Assembly (NCBI GenBank): GCA_031256755.1
Contig: JAIRPZ010000056.1
Location: 1 to 13,447, forward strand
From: Planctomycetaceae bacterium
GTDB taxonomy: Bacteria; Planctomycetota; Planctomycetia; Pirellulales; Thermoguttaceae
Direction: 5' to 3'
Length of the DNA: 13,447 nucleotides
The notes beneath the pieces were generated by a model that did no database searches, was not told the DNA's origin, and saw nothing but the letters and a program-made list of their open reading frames with translations. Below, in pieces: positions 1 through 6,378 of this stretch. Every line of letters begins with the position of its first letter. Positions within the stretch are counted from its first letter, which is position 1. The position numbers were made by a program, and so were the translations under genes.

Positions 1-148
1 TGCTGAACCGGGCTTTTTGGGCGATTTCCCGTTCCAGTCGGGCAAACTCGCCGGCATACTCCGCATCAAGAGCAGTGTCCGGTTCATTGGCAGCAGCGAA
101 AACAACCGAAAGAAACAAAGATAAGAAGACAGCAGTTCTAATGGTCAT
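1..148 (-). CDS. Secreted protein of unknown function, 5' part only
   Basis: This is the first 49 codons of a gene that runs off the left edge. The minus strand from 148 starts MTIRTAVFLSLFLSVVFAAA, a short basic start followed by a hydrophobic stretch ending in small residues, which is a clear signal peptide. The visible mature part (after about residue 20) is rich in Glu and Ala, with a charged LEREIAQKAR segment that looks helical. No Shine-Dalgarno sequence is visible upstream. The start is supported by a promoter about 38 bases further upstream (193-221). Too little is visible to assign a family; export to the periplasm or cell surface is inferred from the signal peptide only. Confidence 0.6.
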   Translation of the reverse strand, partial: MTIRTAVFLSLFLSVVFAAANEPDTALDAEYAGEFARLEREIAQKARFS

Positions 149-192
149 GTGTTTATTTGAGCGGATATTGTCCAGAAAGGATACGCTCTGCA

Positions 193-221
193 ATGATAAT
201 TAATCCGTCAACAAATGTCAA
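193..221 (-). promoter_or_regulatory. Sigma70-type promoter for the 148-1 gene
   Basis: On the minus strand TTGACA (221-216) is followed after 17 bases by TATCAT (198-193). Transcription would start near 186, giving a leader of about 38 bases before the ATG at 148. It is divergent from the promoter at 325-353. Confidence 0.6.
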
Positions 222-324
222 TGGGCGTGAAACGGCGTTCTCAGAGATGAAAGCAAAATCAGCACAACGCCCCCGCCAATTTCCCCCGCAACGGAACAAT
301 TTTCCCCATTTCTGTTTTCCGCTG

Positions 325-353
325 TTGACAATCCTCCGGTTTCGGTGTATACT
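325..353 (+). promoter_or_regulatory. Sigma70-type promoter for the DUF1559 prepilin gene
   Basis: TTGACA (325-330), a 17-base spacer and TATACT (348-353) make a near-consensus promoter. Transcription should start near 360, about 60 bases before the ATG at 419, and an AAGGAG ribosome site lies at 406-411. The promoter therefore supports the 419 start rather than a start inside the pilin helix at 717. Confidence 0.75.
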
Positions 354-418
354 AGACATAGATACGTCACGTCGGCGTAGTTATTTTTTTACCTCTTTTT
401 ATGAAAAGGAGAAATACA

Positions 419-1787
419 ATGAGTACGAAAATTTTGACACCGGTTCACGAAATCACCGGCTGTACAGTCCAAAACGGGAAACAGACATTTTCCGCTTCCG
501 CCGCCGGTTTGACAACCGGAATCACCGGCAAAACCCTTACAAACGCTGAAATACGTAGTAAAATAGGCAAAAGAACGGGGGGGGGGACAATTTGATCTCG
601 CCGGGCATCAGACCGCAGACGGTAATCCTTCTGCTGCCGTCTGCCATCCGCAATCTGCCGTCTATTTTGCGGCATTCACCCTTATCGAACTCCTCGTCGT
701 TATTGCCATTATCGGCATGCTCATCGCTTTACTCTTGCCCGCTATTCAAGCGGCACGGGAAAGTGCCAGAAAAATGCAGTGTCAGAACAAGTTGAAGCAA
801 CTCGCCCTCGCCAGCAACACCTATCACGAAACCTACGGCACCTTGCCCGCCGGTCAGTGCAGAAATCTCAGCAAATACAAAGGCACTATGTGGGCTCGGT
901 TCAGCGGCAAAATGCTCTTCCTTCCTTTTTTCGAGCAAGCCGCCCTATACGAACTATGGAAAAATTCGACAGTCGATCCCTCCGGACTTCCGGCGGTAAC
1001 CTCTTCCGATATGAACGATCCCAGAAATCATTCCGTCGAAATCTTTCTCTGCCCTTCCGATCCTTACCGTATGGACAGCGTTACTAAAGTAAAAGCGAAC
1101 TATGGTTTTTTCTACGGCGATTCTCCTTGGAATCACTACCAAGGATACACAAGTGCCTACAGTACGATTCCCTGGCAGCGGGGAGCGTTCGGCTGGGCAA
1201 CGGCAGTCGACAACGACGTAAATGGCGGCAACCCTGCCCTTGCTGGTTATAGTTTCGAGGCGTTCACCGACGGGACAAGCAATACCCTTCTGATGAGTGA
1301 ACGTGTTGTTGGTTCTACCGACTCATGGTCCTCTTGGATGCTGCTTGACGGAGTGTACATGAATAATAGTTTGGGCGGTATTAGCGGCAGCAGACCGAAC
1401 AATTATTTCAGCGACCGGTCGAAGTGTACCGAGTGGGTTGACCCGGCAAATCCGGGACAATATAAAGCACAAGGTGCTGCGGGGTTCGGCTTAAAATATT
1501 GGGACGCTATGTTAAGCGGACTTTTCACGGTGATACCGCCTAACGGTCCGTCTTGCCACAGCAGGAAAGACGGTGAATTGGGGATCGTGACACCGACAAG
1601 CATGCATACCGGCGGAGTTCAGTGTTCGCGGGCAGACGGTTCGGTGACGTTTATCAACAAAGGAATTGATGCCGGGCCGGCACTGAATACGGTCATATCG
1701 GCGGCAACGACAGCGGATGCGCCGAGTCCGTTTGGCGTTTGGGGCGCACTCGGTTCCCGCTGCGGAGGAGAAAGCAAATCGCCGTAG
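419..1787 (+). CDS. DUF1559 prepilin-like protein, frame broken at a G10 tract
   Basis: The gene has a strong promoter, an AAGGAG ribosome site and an ATG at 419, but that frame stops at 593-595. The pilin-like part lies in the frame one base later, which is open from 567 but has no ATG, GTG or TTG until 717, inside the hydrophobic helix. The break coincides with ten G (577-586); nine G would join everything into a 455-residue protein. The joined product would have an 85-residue leader, then FTLIELLVVIAIIG (type III signal, Glu at +5), a DUF1559 domain with LPAIQAARESARKMQC, and near the end an H-X9-DG motif (HTGGVQCSRADG) typical of planctomycete prepilin-processing proteins. Such proteins are thought to be secreted or pilus-like; their roles are largely unknown. 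The frame break may be phase variation, slippage, pseudogenisation or a sequencing error. Without the leader, the conservative call is 717-1787. Confidence 0.8.
577..586 (+). repeat. Ten-G homopolymer at the frame junction
   Basis: Ten consecutive G separate the leader frame from the DUF1559 frame. Losing one G (or gaining two) joins them. G tracts of this length are known slippage-prone sites in phase-variable surface genes of other bacteria; whether that applies here is inference. Confidence 0.9.
634..663 (+). repeat. Short direct repeat in the prepilin leader
   Basis: CTGCCGTCT occurs at 634-642 and again at 655-663, a 21-base period that keeps frame (seven codons). The same word occurs in the inverted-repeat element downstream of the gene (1893-1901, and inverted at 1827-1835). 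This suggests that part of the leader derives from a dispersed repeat. Confidence 0.4.
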
Positions 1788-1812
1788 TCCTTGCCGGACG
1801 GGCATATTTTTA

Positions 1813-1915
1813 ATTGATAATTCGAGAGACGGCAGATTCCGCAGCAAGAAAGGGGAAAGGTTGCAGGTATCTTTTTTTCTGCAAACTGCTGTCTGCCGTC
1901 TTCCTGATTATCAAT
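1813..1915. repeat. Inverted-repeat element between genes
   Basis: Two 24-base arms, 1813-1836 and 1892-1915, are inverted copies of each other. Both begin (reading inward) ATTGATAAT and end AGACGGCAGA, and they differ only in the five central bases. About 55 bases lie between them, including a T7 run. The conserved arm ends around a variable centre suggest a small non-autonomous mobile or REP-like element rather than a terminator. No reading frame of interest lies inside. Confidence 0.55.
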
Positions 1916-1948
1916 TTTCAATTCTTCTCCATACTGCGGGATACTCGC

Positions 1949-1977
1949 TTGAAAACCGGTCTCTTTTCGGTTATAAA
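1949..1977 (+). promoter_or_regulatory. Sigma70-type promoter for the isochorismatase/ThuA gene
   Basis: TTGAAA (1949-1954), a 17-base spacer and TATAAA (1972-1977) predict a start near 1984, about 49 bases before the ATG at 2033. An imperfect dyad, CGGTC at 1957-1961 and GACCG at 1980-1984, brackets the -10 and could be an operator. Confidence 0.6.
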
Positions 1978-2032
1978 AAGACCGCAGTTTTTTCTGCTTT
2001 TATTCCTTAATTCAACCACAACGGAGAATTTC

Positions 2033-3559
2033 ATGACACGCACCCTCTTTTTTGCCCTGTTATTGACCGGTCTGACGACCGTTTTTGCCGAAGCGGAAAC
2101 CTTCAACGTTTCGATGCAGCAGCGGGTTCCGGCAAAATGGAACAAAACAAAACTTTCCCTCGTCAACCGGGTCGAAGAGTGGAAACCGGAAGAAACCGCA
2201 ATCATCGTTTGCGATATGTGGGATCAGCATTGGTGCAAACATTCGACCGCACGGTTCACCGAACTTGCCGCCGCTCTCGAACCGGTACTCAAAGCCGCCA
2301 GAGACAAAGGAGTTTCCATCGTTCACGCCCCCAGTGAAACCATGAAATTCTATGCGGATTTTCCGCAGCGGAAAGAAGCAATCAAATACACAGATACCGC
2401 ACAGCCGACCGGATGGGAGAGGAATTTGCCGGCGGAAAAGGGGCAAAAGTTTCCGATTGAGCCGGGCAGCAACGGCGGCTGCGAGGACTCGCCGAAATGC
2501 AAAATCACCGCTAATTGGACGCGGCAGTCGGAATTGCTCACAATTGCCGGCAACGACATCATCAGCGATTCCCGGCAGGAAATTGCCGGATATTTCAAAG
2601 CGAAAGGAATCAAAAACGTCATTCTGACCGGTGTCGCAACAAATATGTGTGTTATCGGTCGTCCCTTCGGGCTTCGGGCAATGAAACAACTCGGTATGAA
2701 TGTTGTGCTGATGCGGGATATGACCGATACGATGTTCAACTCGGAAAAACCGCAGTGCGCTCATCATTCCGGCAACGATTTAATGGTTGCATACATTGAA
2801 ACGTATGTTTGTCCGAGCATTGTTTCTTCCATTTTTACCGGTAAAAAACAGTACCGGTTTTCGGACGACAAACGGAAGCGGATTGCTTTTGTGACGGCGG
2901 AAGGGGAATACCGTTCTGATCAGCGGCTGCCGGAGTTCGCCCATGAATTAACGCTGCAAAATTACCATTGCGGTTTTGCGATCGGTCTTCCGAAAACGGA
3001 CGGCGAAGGCCGCCACAACATTGAAAATCTGCAAATTCTGGACGATGCCGATTTAATGGTGCTGTCTGTCCGCCGCCGTGCGCTGCCGCCGGAACAAATG
3101 ACGCAAATCAAAAAGTATATTGCCGGCGGCAAACCGGTTTTTGCAATTCGGACTTCCTGCGTTGCCTTTAATCCGGGGAAGGATTTGGACGGGCTGGAAC
3201 GCTGGGCGGAGTTCGACAAAGACGTTTTGGGGGGCAACTATCACGGTTACGATGAGGAATTGCGCAAACAAAACACCGGTACGGACGTGTCGGTTGTTTC
3301 CGGTAAAGAGGAACACCCGCTTTTGCAAAATGTGCAGCCGTTCCACTGTGCGGACTGGATGTACCGGCAAACGCCGCTGCGGTCAGATAAGGCGGAAGTG
3401 CTGCTTCGGGGCAAGAATCCGAAACAAGATGAGCCGGTGTTCTGGCTGAACGGCGATAAAGTGATTTACACTGCGCTGGGACACTGGGACGATTGGGAAC
3501 TCGAACCGTTCCGAAATCTGATGTTTAACTCGGTGAAATTTCTGCTGAAAGAACAATAA
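2033..3559 (+). CDS. Secreted isochorismatase-like hydrolase fused to a ThuA-like domain
   Basis: The 508-residue product starts with a signal peptide (about residues 1-21, ending VFAEAE). Residues about 50-270 are a cysteine hydrolase of the isochorismatase family: IIVCDMWDQHW carries the expected catalytic Asp (61), and LTGVATNMCV places the nucleophile Cys near 206. Residues about 283-508 look like a ThuA-type, class I glutamine amidotransferase-like fold: RIAFVTAEGEY opens it, DDADLMVLSVRRRALPPEQM follows, and YTALGHWDDWE with an FRNLMFNSVKFLL tail closes it. The substrate is unknown; ThuA-like domains often sit in sugar-catabolism proteins. The ATG at 2033 has a GGAG at 2023-2026 and lies downstream of the promoter, so the longer open frame from 1814 is not used. 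It ends just before the tRNA promoter and looks monocistronic. Domain calls are firm, the function is not. Confidence 0.85.
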   Translation: MTRTLFFALLLTGLTTVFAEAETFNVSMQQRVPAKWNKTKLSLVNRVEEWKPEETAIIVCDMWDQHWCKHSTARFTELAAALEPVLKAARDKGVSIVHAPSETMKFYADFPQRKEAIKYTDTAQPTGWERNLPAEKGQKFPIEPGSNGGCEDSPKCKITANWTRQSELLTIAGNDIISDSRQEIAGYFKAKGIKNVILTGVATNMCVIGRPFGLRAMKQLGMNVVLMRDMTDTMFNSEKPQCAHHSGNDLMVAYIETYVCPSIVSSIFTGKKQYRFSDDKRKRIAFVTAEGEYRSDQRLPEFAHELTLQNYHCGFAIGLPKTDGEGRHNIENLQILDDADLMVLSVRRRALPPEQMTQIKKYIAGGKPVFAIRTSCVAFNPGKDLDGLERWAEFDKDVLGGNYHGYDEELRKQNTGTDVSVVSGKEEHPLLQNVQPFHCADWMYRQTPLRSDKAEVLLRGKNPKQDEPVFWLNGDKVIYTALGHWDDWELEPFRNLMFNSVKFLLKEQ

Positions 3560-3565
3560 TCCGCC

Positions 3566-3593
3566 TTGACAACACGTGAAGAAACGGTATAAT
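3566..3593 (+). promoter_or_regulatory. Near-consensus promoter of tRNA-Ser
   Basis: Consensus TTGACA (3566-3571) and consensus TATAAT (3588-3593) are 16 bases apart. Transcription would start near 3600, about 12 bases before the mature tRNA. It is the strongest promoter in the window, as expected for a stable RNA. Confidence 0.85.
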
Positions 3594-3611
3594 GCCCTAC
3601 ACAAAGGAAAA

Positions 3612-3698
3612 GGAGAGGTGGCAGAGTGGTCTAATGCGCGGGTTTGCTAAATCCGTGAACCCGTACGGGTTCCGCAGGTTCGAATCCTGTCCTCTCCG
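3612..3698 (+). tRNA. tRNA-Ser, anticodon GCU
   Basis: A complete class II tRNA of 87 bases. The acceptor arms are GGAGAGG (3612-3618) and CCTCTCC (3691-3697), followed by the discriminator G. The anticodon stem CGGGT/ATCCG encloses the loop TTGCTAA, giving anticodon GCU for AGC/AGU serine codons. A long variable arm (GAACCC, loop GTAC, GGGTTC) identifies the class, and the T arm is GCAGG-TTCGAAT-CCTGT. CCA is not encoded and must be added after transcription. Confidence 0.97.
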
Positions 3699-3722
3699 GT
3701 CGTTGTCCGGTTATTGTGTCCG

Positions 3723-3751
3723 TTGCAGCCGCAGCGGGCTGTTGTTATCAT
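3723..3751 (+). promoter_or_regulatory. Sigma70-type promoter for the 3792 gene
   Basis: TTGCAG (3723-3728), a 17-base spacer and TATCAT (3746-3751) predict a start near 3758, about 34 bases before the ATG at 3792. This would make the gene independent of the tRNA transcript. Confidence 0.5.
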
Positions 3752-3791
3752 GAGCGGTAAATGAACGCTCTGCTCTATTATCTGCCGTCCG

Positions 3792-4580
3792 ATGGATACT
3801 CCGACTCCTGCACAACGTAAACGTAAAAACAAATTAAAGTCCGGCTGCTGTATCGGCTGCGGAACCATTTTTATCCTCTTTATGTTTTTATTTTCGCTAC
3901 AGATAGCGGCAGAACCAGTTAGACGTGAAAATGCCAGAGGGTTGTGTTGTCTTTCCCATCTGAGGCTCATTGTTGATGCGGTGCATGTGTACATTGCCGA
4001 ACATGGTTCACCGCCGCCGCTTTATACAACGGACGAAAATGGTAAACCGCTGCACTCGTGGCGGGTGCTGTTGCTGCCCTATTTCGAGAAATTGCCGAAT
4101 TATTGTCAAGACAACGGCGATATCCGTCCGTCGGAACTCTACCGGCAAATCCGGCAAGATGAACCGTGGGACAGTGAATACAATCAAACGTTTCATGAAA
4201 AAGCCGCTTATTTTTATCGTTGTCCGAGCGGACAATCTTATATCTATCCAGACTATAAAAACTGTCAGTATCTCCGAATCGACAGCGGCAGCGGTTGGGC
4301 AGTTGTTGATGCGGGACACATGTTTTGCTGGATGGATCCGTATGCGGATAAACCGTTTGATGATTTACTGGAAAATGCCGAAGAGATGAAAAATAAAGAT
4401 ATTCATGATGAGAACGTAAAGCGGTTATATTTCCGGCATTGGACGGTTTCTTGGTGGTGGAAAATACCGATAGTGAACATTATCGGGTCGGACGGCAATG
4501 CCGTGCAAATTCGTGAACGCAACTTGGCGGAAGAATTGAAAAAATGGAAGGAACGCCGCAAAAAACCGTCGCTATCATAA
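3792..4580 (+). CDS. Membrane-anchored DUF1559-like protein
   Basis: The 262-residue product has a basic N-terminus (AQRKRKNKLK), a single hydrophobic segment at about residues 19-41 and an exported remainder. The stretch LYTTDENGKPLHSWRVLLLPYFE (residues about 77-99), followed by EPWDSEYNQ and YRCPSG, resembles the DUF1559 domain of planctomycete prepilin-like proteins, where it follows the pilin helix. The FTLIELL signal and the H-X9-DG end are missing, so this is a signal-anchored relative rather than a canonical prepilin. The Cys pairs near the membrane (CCIGC, LCC) may be lipid or disulfide sites. Residues 224-262 are very basic and charged (LKKWKERRKK). No Shine-Dalgarno sequence is visible; the start rests on the promoter at 3723-3751. 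Function unknown. Confidence 0.75.
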   Translation: MDTPTPAQRKRKNKLKSGCCIGCGTIFILFMFLFSLQIAAEPVRRENARGLCCLSHLRLIVDAVHVYIAEHGSPPPLYTTDENGKPLHSWRVLLLPYFEKLPNYCQDNGDIRPSELYRQIRQDEPWDSEYNQTFHEKAAYFYRCPSGQSYIYPDYKNCQYLRIDSGSGWAVVDAGHMFCWMDPYADKPFDDLLENAEEMKNKDIHDENVKRLYFRHWTVSWWWKIPIVNIIGSDGNAVQIRERNLAEELKKWKERRKKPSLS

Positions 4581-4825
4581 GGGCTGCAAAACCACAGCCG
4601 TCCGAAAATGTTTTTGAGATCGTCCCAAGTCCGCCGCCGGTGCTTCTTTTTTTCAAAGTTTCCCTCTCTCTCTTGACGATATAATGATGACTAGGAGGGC
4701 AGTCGGCAAAATTGAGAAATAGAGAATAGACGGGGAAATAAGAAAAATGACAAAAAGTATTACGAAACGTCTCCATATTGTTTGTTGAAAATCCATAAAG
4801 ATACGTTATTATCAAGGAGTTTGTT
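4581..4825. other. Intergenic region upstream of csrA
   Basis: No gene is visible in these 245 bases. A GGCTG/CAGCC hairpin (4582-4599) just after the preceding stop is a weak terminator candidate. A perfect TATAAT (4680-4685) has no -35 at a suitable distance. TTGAAA (4785-4790) and TATTAT (4807-4812), 16 bases apart, would start transcription right at the csrA ribosome site, so the true csrA promoter remains unclear. Confidence 0.4.
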
Positions 4826-5056
4826 ATGTTGGTGTTGACTCGCAAGGAGGGAGAGAAAATTCATATTGGAGACGATATTACGATTACGGTTGTCCGTAAC
4901 GGGAGCGACCGCGTGCGGTTGGGAATCGACGCGCCGGCAGAATTAGTTGTCCTGCGGGGAGAGTTGCGTAAAAATAGACCGGATCACGAAACAGAACAGG
5001 AAATAGCGGTATCCCTCCCGTTAGGGAGGGAACGCGAAACAGCCCGTTGCGGTTAG
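4826..5056 (+). CDS. csrA: Carbon storage regulator CsrA
   Basis: A 76-residue CsrA/RsmA RNA-binding protein. The start MLVLTRKEGEKIHIGDDITITVV is the classic N-terminal strand with Leu4, Arg6 and GDDI. RVRLGIDAPAELVVLRGEL gives the second conserved block with the RNA-contacting Arg near 44. CsrA dimers bind GGA in mRNA hairpins and repress or stabilise messages for motility and carbon use; in many bacteria hag or fli mRNAs are targets. The ribosome site AAGGAG (4814-4819) sits six bases before ATG and itself lies in CAAGGAG, close to the CsrA-binding consensus, so autoregulation is possible. The last 20 residues are an unconserved tail encoded over a perfect hairpin (5012-5031). It converges with the 5090-6238 gene 33 bases away; fliP lies beyond that. 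Confidence 0.95.
   Translation: MLVLTRKEGEKIHIGDDITITVVRNGSDRVRLGIDAPAELVVLRGELRKNRPDHETEQEIAVSLPLGRERETARCG
5012..5031 (+). repeat. Perfect hairpin inside the 3' end of csrA
   Basis: TCCCTCCC (5012-5019) and GGGAGGGA (5024-5031) form eight perfect base pairs around a GTTA loop. No T run follows on either strand, so it is not a standard intrinsic terminator. It may protect the csrA mRNA end or slow converging transcripts. Confidence 0.6.
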
Positions 5057-5089
5057 ATTCCGAAAAATTCTTGAAAATAACGTTGCCGT

Positions 5090-6238
5090 CTATTTCAGGA
5101 GTTCGTCGAAATTGATGCCCTGAATGTCGAAAACGCTGACCGTATGCGGCTTGCTTGTGTCTGTCAGGTCAATATTGGAAACATAGAGTTTCGAACCGCG
5201 CAGACAAACTTCGGAACACCGGTCAAGCGCACCCGCCTTTTTGTCTGCCTCTCCCGGATTCAGTGCATTCTTTGCCAAAACAACGGTCTTTCCATTTGCC
5301 GGATTCATCACGCAAACGGCATTTCCAACGTAATCAGCAAAGAAAATGTACCCTTTGGGACAAACCTTCAAACCGTCCACGCTTTCATTGGGACCGTTGC
5401 CGTCATTGATGTCGGAAGACGAAAGAATTTTTTTACCTTTCCTGCCGAGATCAACTTTGATAATTTTTTTATCGCCGAAATTGGCAACGTACAGCGTTTC
5501 GCCCGTCGGCGACAAACCTATGCCGTTGGCCCCAACCTTCCATTCTCCTTTCCGGTCGGCATCCGTCGTTTGGAAACTGAAAATAAAATGGGGGTCTTTG
5601 CCGTATTTGGCAACTTCAATCGGCTTATGAAATCCGCGTCTTTTACCGGCATTAAGAACTCCGTTGAATTCGTTAATATCAAAACAGAAAACACCGCTTG
5701 TCATCGGCATTTCGGTAATTGCCGGCGTGATCTGCGTCTCCGCAACGTAAATCTTGCTGCCGAAAATTTCCAAACCATTTGCCTGACAAATTCCGGTTAC
5801 AAGAACTTCGCAGCGAATCGGTTTGCCCTGTTTATTGTGGTAAACCCGCAGCAGTCGTGACTTGTGGTTCGGGTCACCGCCGAGACACTGGCTGTCGGCA
5901 ACGTAAAGATGTCCGTCGGGACCAAAGGAAATACCGAGCGGTGTCGAGCGTCCGGTTTCGGGATGAGCCGGAATCTCAAAATACTTTTCGGCATGATCGT
6001 TTTCGTCAATGCGGTAAAGACAGGCATGGCCCTTATCACCGACAAGCGGAACAGCAAGAATGATGTCTTTTGTCCGGGGATTGACGGTCATACCGTCAGG
6101 ATGAAGTTGTCCGTCCGGCAGTTCGATGGCTTTGACGGGCTTGAGCGGAAGATCCGCCGCAAACGGCAACACGGTCAACGAAAAAACGGCAAGAACAAAA
6201 AGGGAAAAAATCGGTAATTGTTTCAGGATTTGTCTCAT
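5090..6238 (-). CDS. Secreted SMP-30/NHL-type beta-propeller protein
   Basis: The 382-residue product starts with a signal peptide (about residues 1-28, hydrophobic IFSLFVLAVFSLTVLPFAA). The mature part is built of repeated blades of the SMP-30/gluconolactonase and NHL type: PDGMTVNPRTKDIILAV, PLGISFGPDGHLYVADS, ANGLEIFGSKIYVAET, GANGIGLSPTGETLYVANF, ESVDGLKVCPKGYIFFADY and SEVCLRGSKLYVSNID. Relatives are lactonases or ligand-binding propellers that hold a divalent metal; the substrate here cannot be told. The start is well supported: AAGGAG lies just before ATG and a promoter sits at 6281-6309. It is transcribed toward csrA and divergently from fliP, with no visible partner gene. Confidence 0.85.
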   Translation of the reverse strand: MRQILKQLPIFSLFVLAVFSLTVLPFAADLPLKPVKAIELPDGQLHPDGMTVNPRTKDIILAVPLVGDKGHACLYRIDENDHAEKYFEIPAHPETGRSTPLGISFGPDGHLYVADSQCLGGDPNHKSRLLRVYHNKQGKPIRCEVLVTGICQANGLEIFGSKIYVAETQITPAITEMPMTSGVFCFDINEFNGVLNAGKRRGFHKPIEVAKYGKDPHFIFSFQTTDADRKGEWKVGANGIGLSPTGETLYVANFGDKKIIKVDLGRKGKKILSSSDINDGNGPNESVDGLKVCPKGYIFFADYVGNAVCVMNPANGKTVVLAKNALNPGEADKKAGALDRCSEVCLRGSKLYVSNIDLTDTSKPHTVSVFDIQGINFDELLK

Positions 6239-6280
6239 TGAATTCTCCTTAAAGCAGGAAGTACGAGTAAGTTTACTCTC

Positions 6281-6309
6281 ATTATAACCCTTCCGGCAGT
6301 GAAAAGCAA
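6281..6309 (-). promoter_or_regulatory. Sigma70-type promoter of the beta-propeller gene
   Basis: On the minus strand TTGCTT (6309-6304), 17 bases and a consensus TATAAT (6286-6281) predict a start near 6274 and a leader of about 36 bases that contains the AAGGAG ribosome site. Confidence 0.65.
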
Positions 6310-6339
6310 AGGGGGGAGACGGCTTTCACTAATTCACTC

Positions 6340-6368
6340 TGGACACGCTCCGCCAAAATCGTTACCGT
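6340..6368 (+). promoter_or_regulatory. Possible weak promoter of fliP
   Basis: TGGACA (6340-6345, the same -35 as at the glycosyltransferase promoter) and TACCGT (6363-6368) are 17 bases apart. The -10 matches poorly. If real, transcription would start at about 6375 and the fliP message would be nearly leaderless, which fits the missing Shine-Dalgarno sequence. Confidence 0.25.
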
Positions 6369-6378
6369 TCCGGCAGTG

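Noticed and set aside
157..549. Plus-strand open frame of 130 codons before the prepilin gene
   Set aside because: It crosses two divergent promoters and the ribosome site of the gene at 419, and shows no protein-like features.
1814..2032. N-terminal extension of the isochorismatase/ThuA gene to an ATG at 1814
   Set aside because: It would run through the inverted-repeat element and upstream of the promoter; the signal peptide and ribosome site point to 2033.
2060..2767. Long minus-strand open frame (235 codons)
   Set aside because: It lies fully opposite the isochorismatase/ThuA gene, is rich in Phe/Arg shadow composition, and has no family features.
4673..4685. TTGACG and TATAAT upstream of csrA as a promoter
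   Set aside because: The boxes are only one base apart, so they cannot act as a -35/-10 pair, and neither has a partner at a proper distance.
5144..5860. Plus-strand open frame (238 codons) within the beta-propeller gene
   Set aside because: It is a shadow frame without recognisable domains, opposite a well-supported gene.
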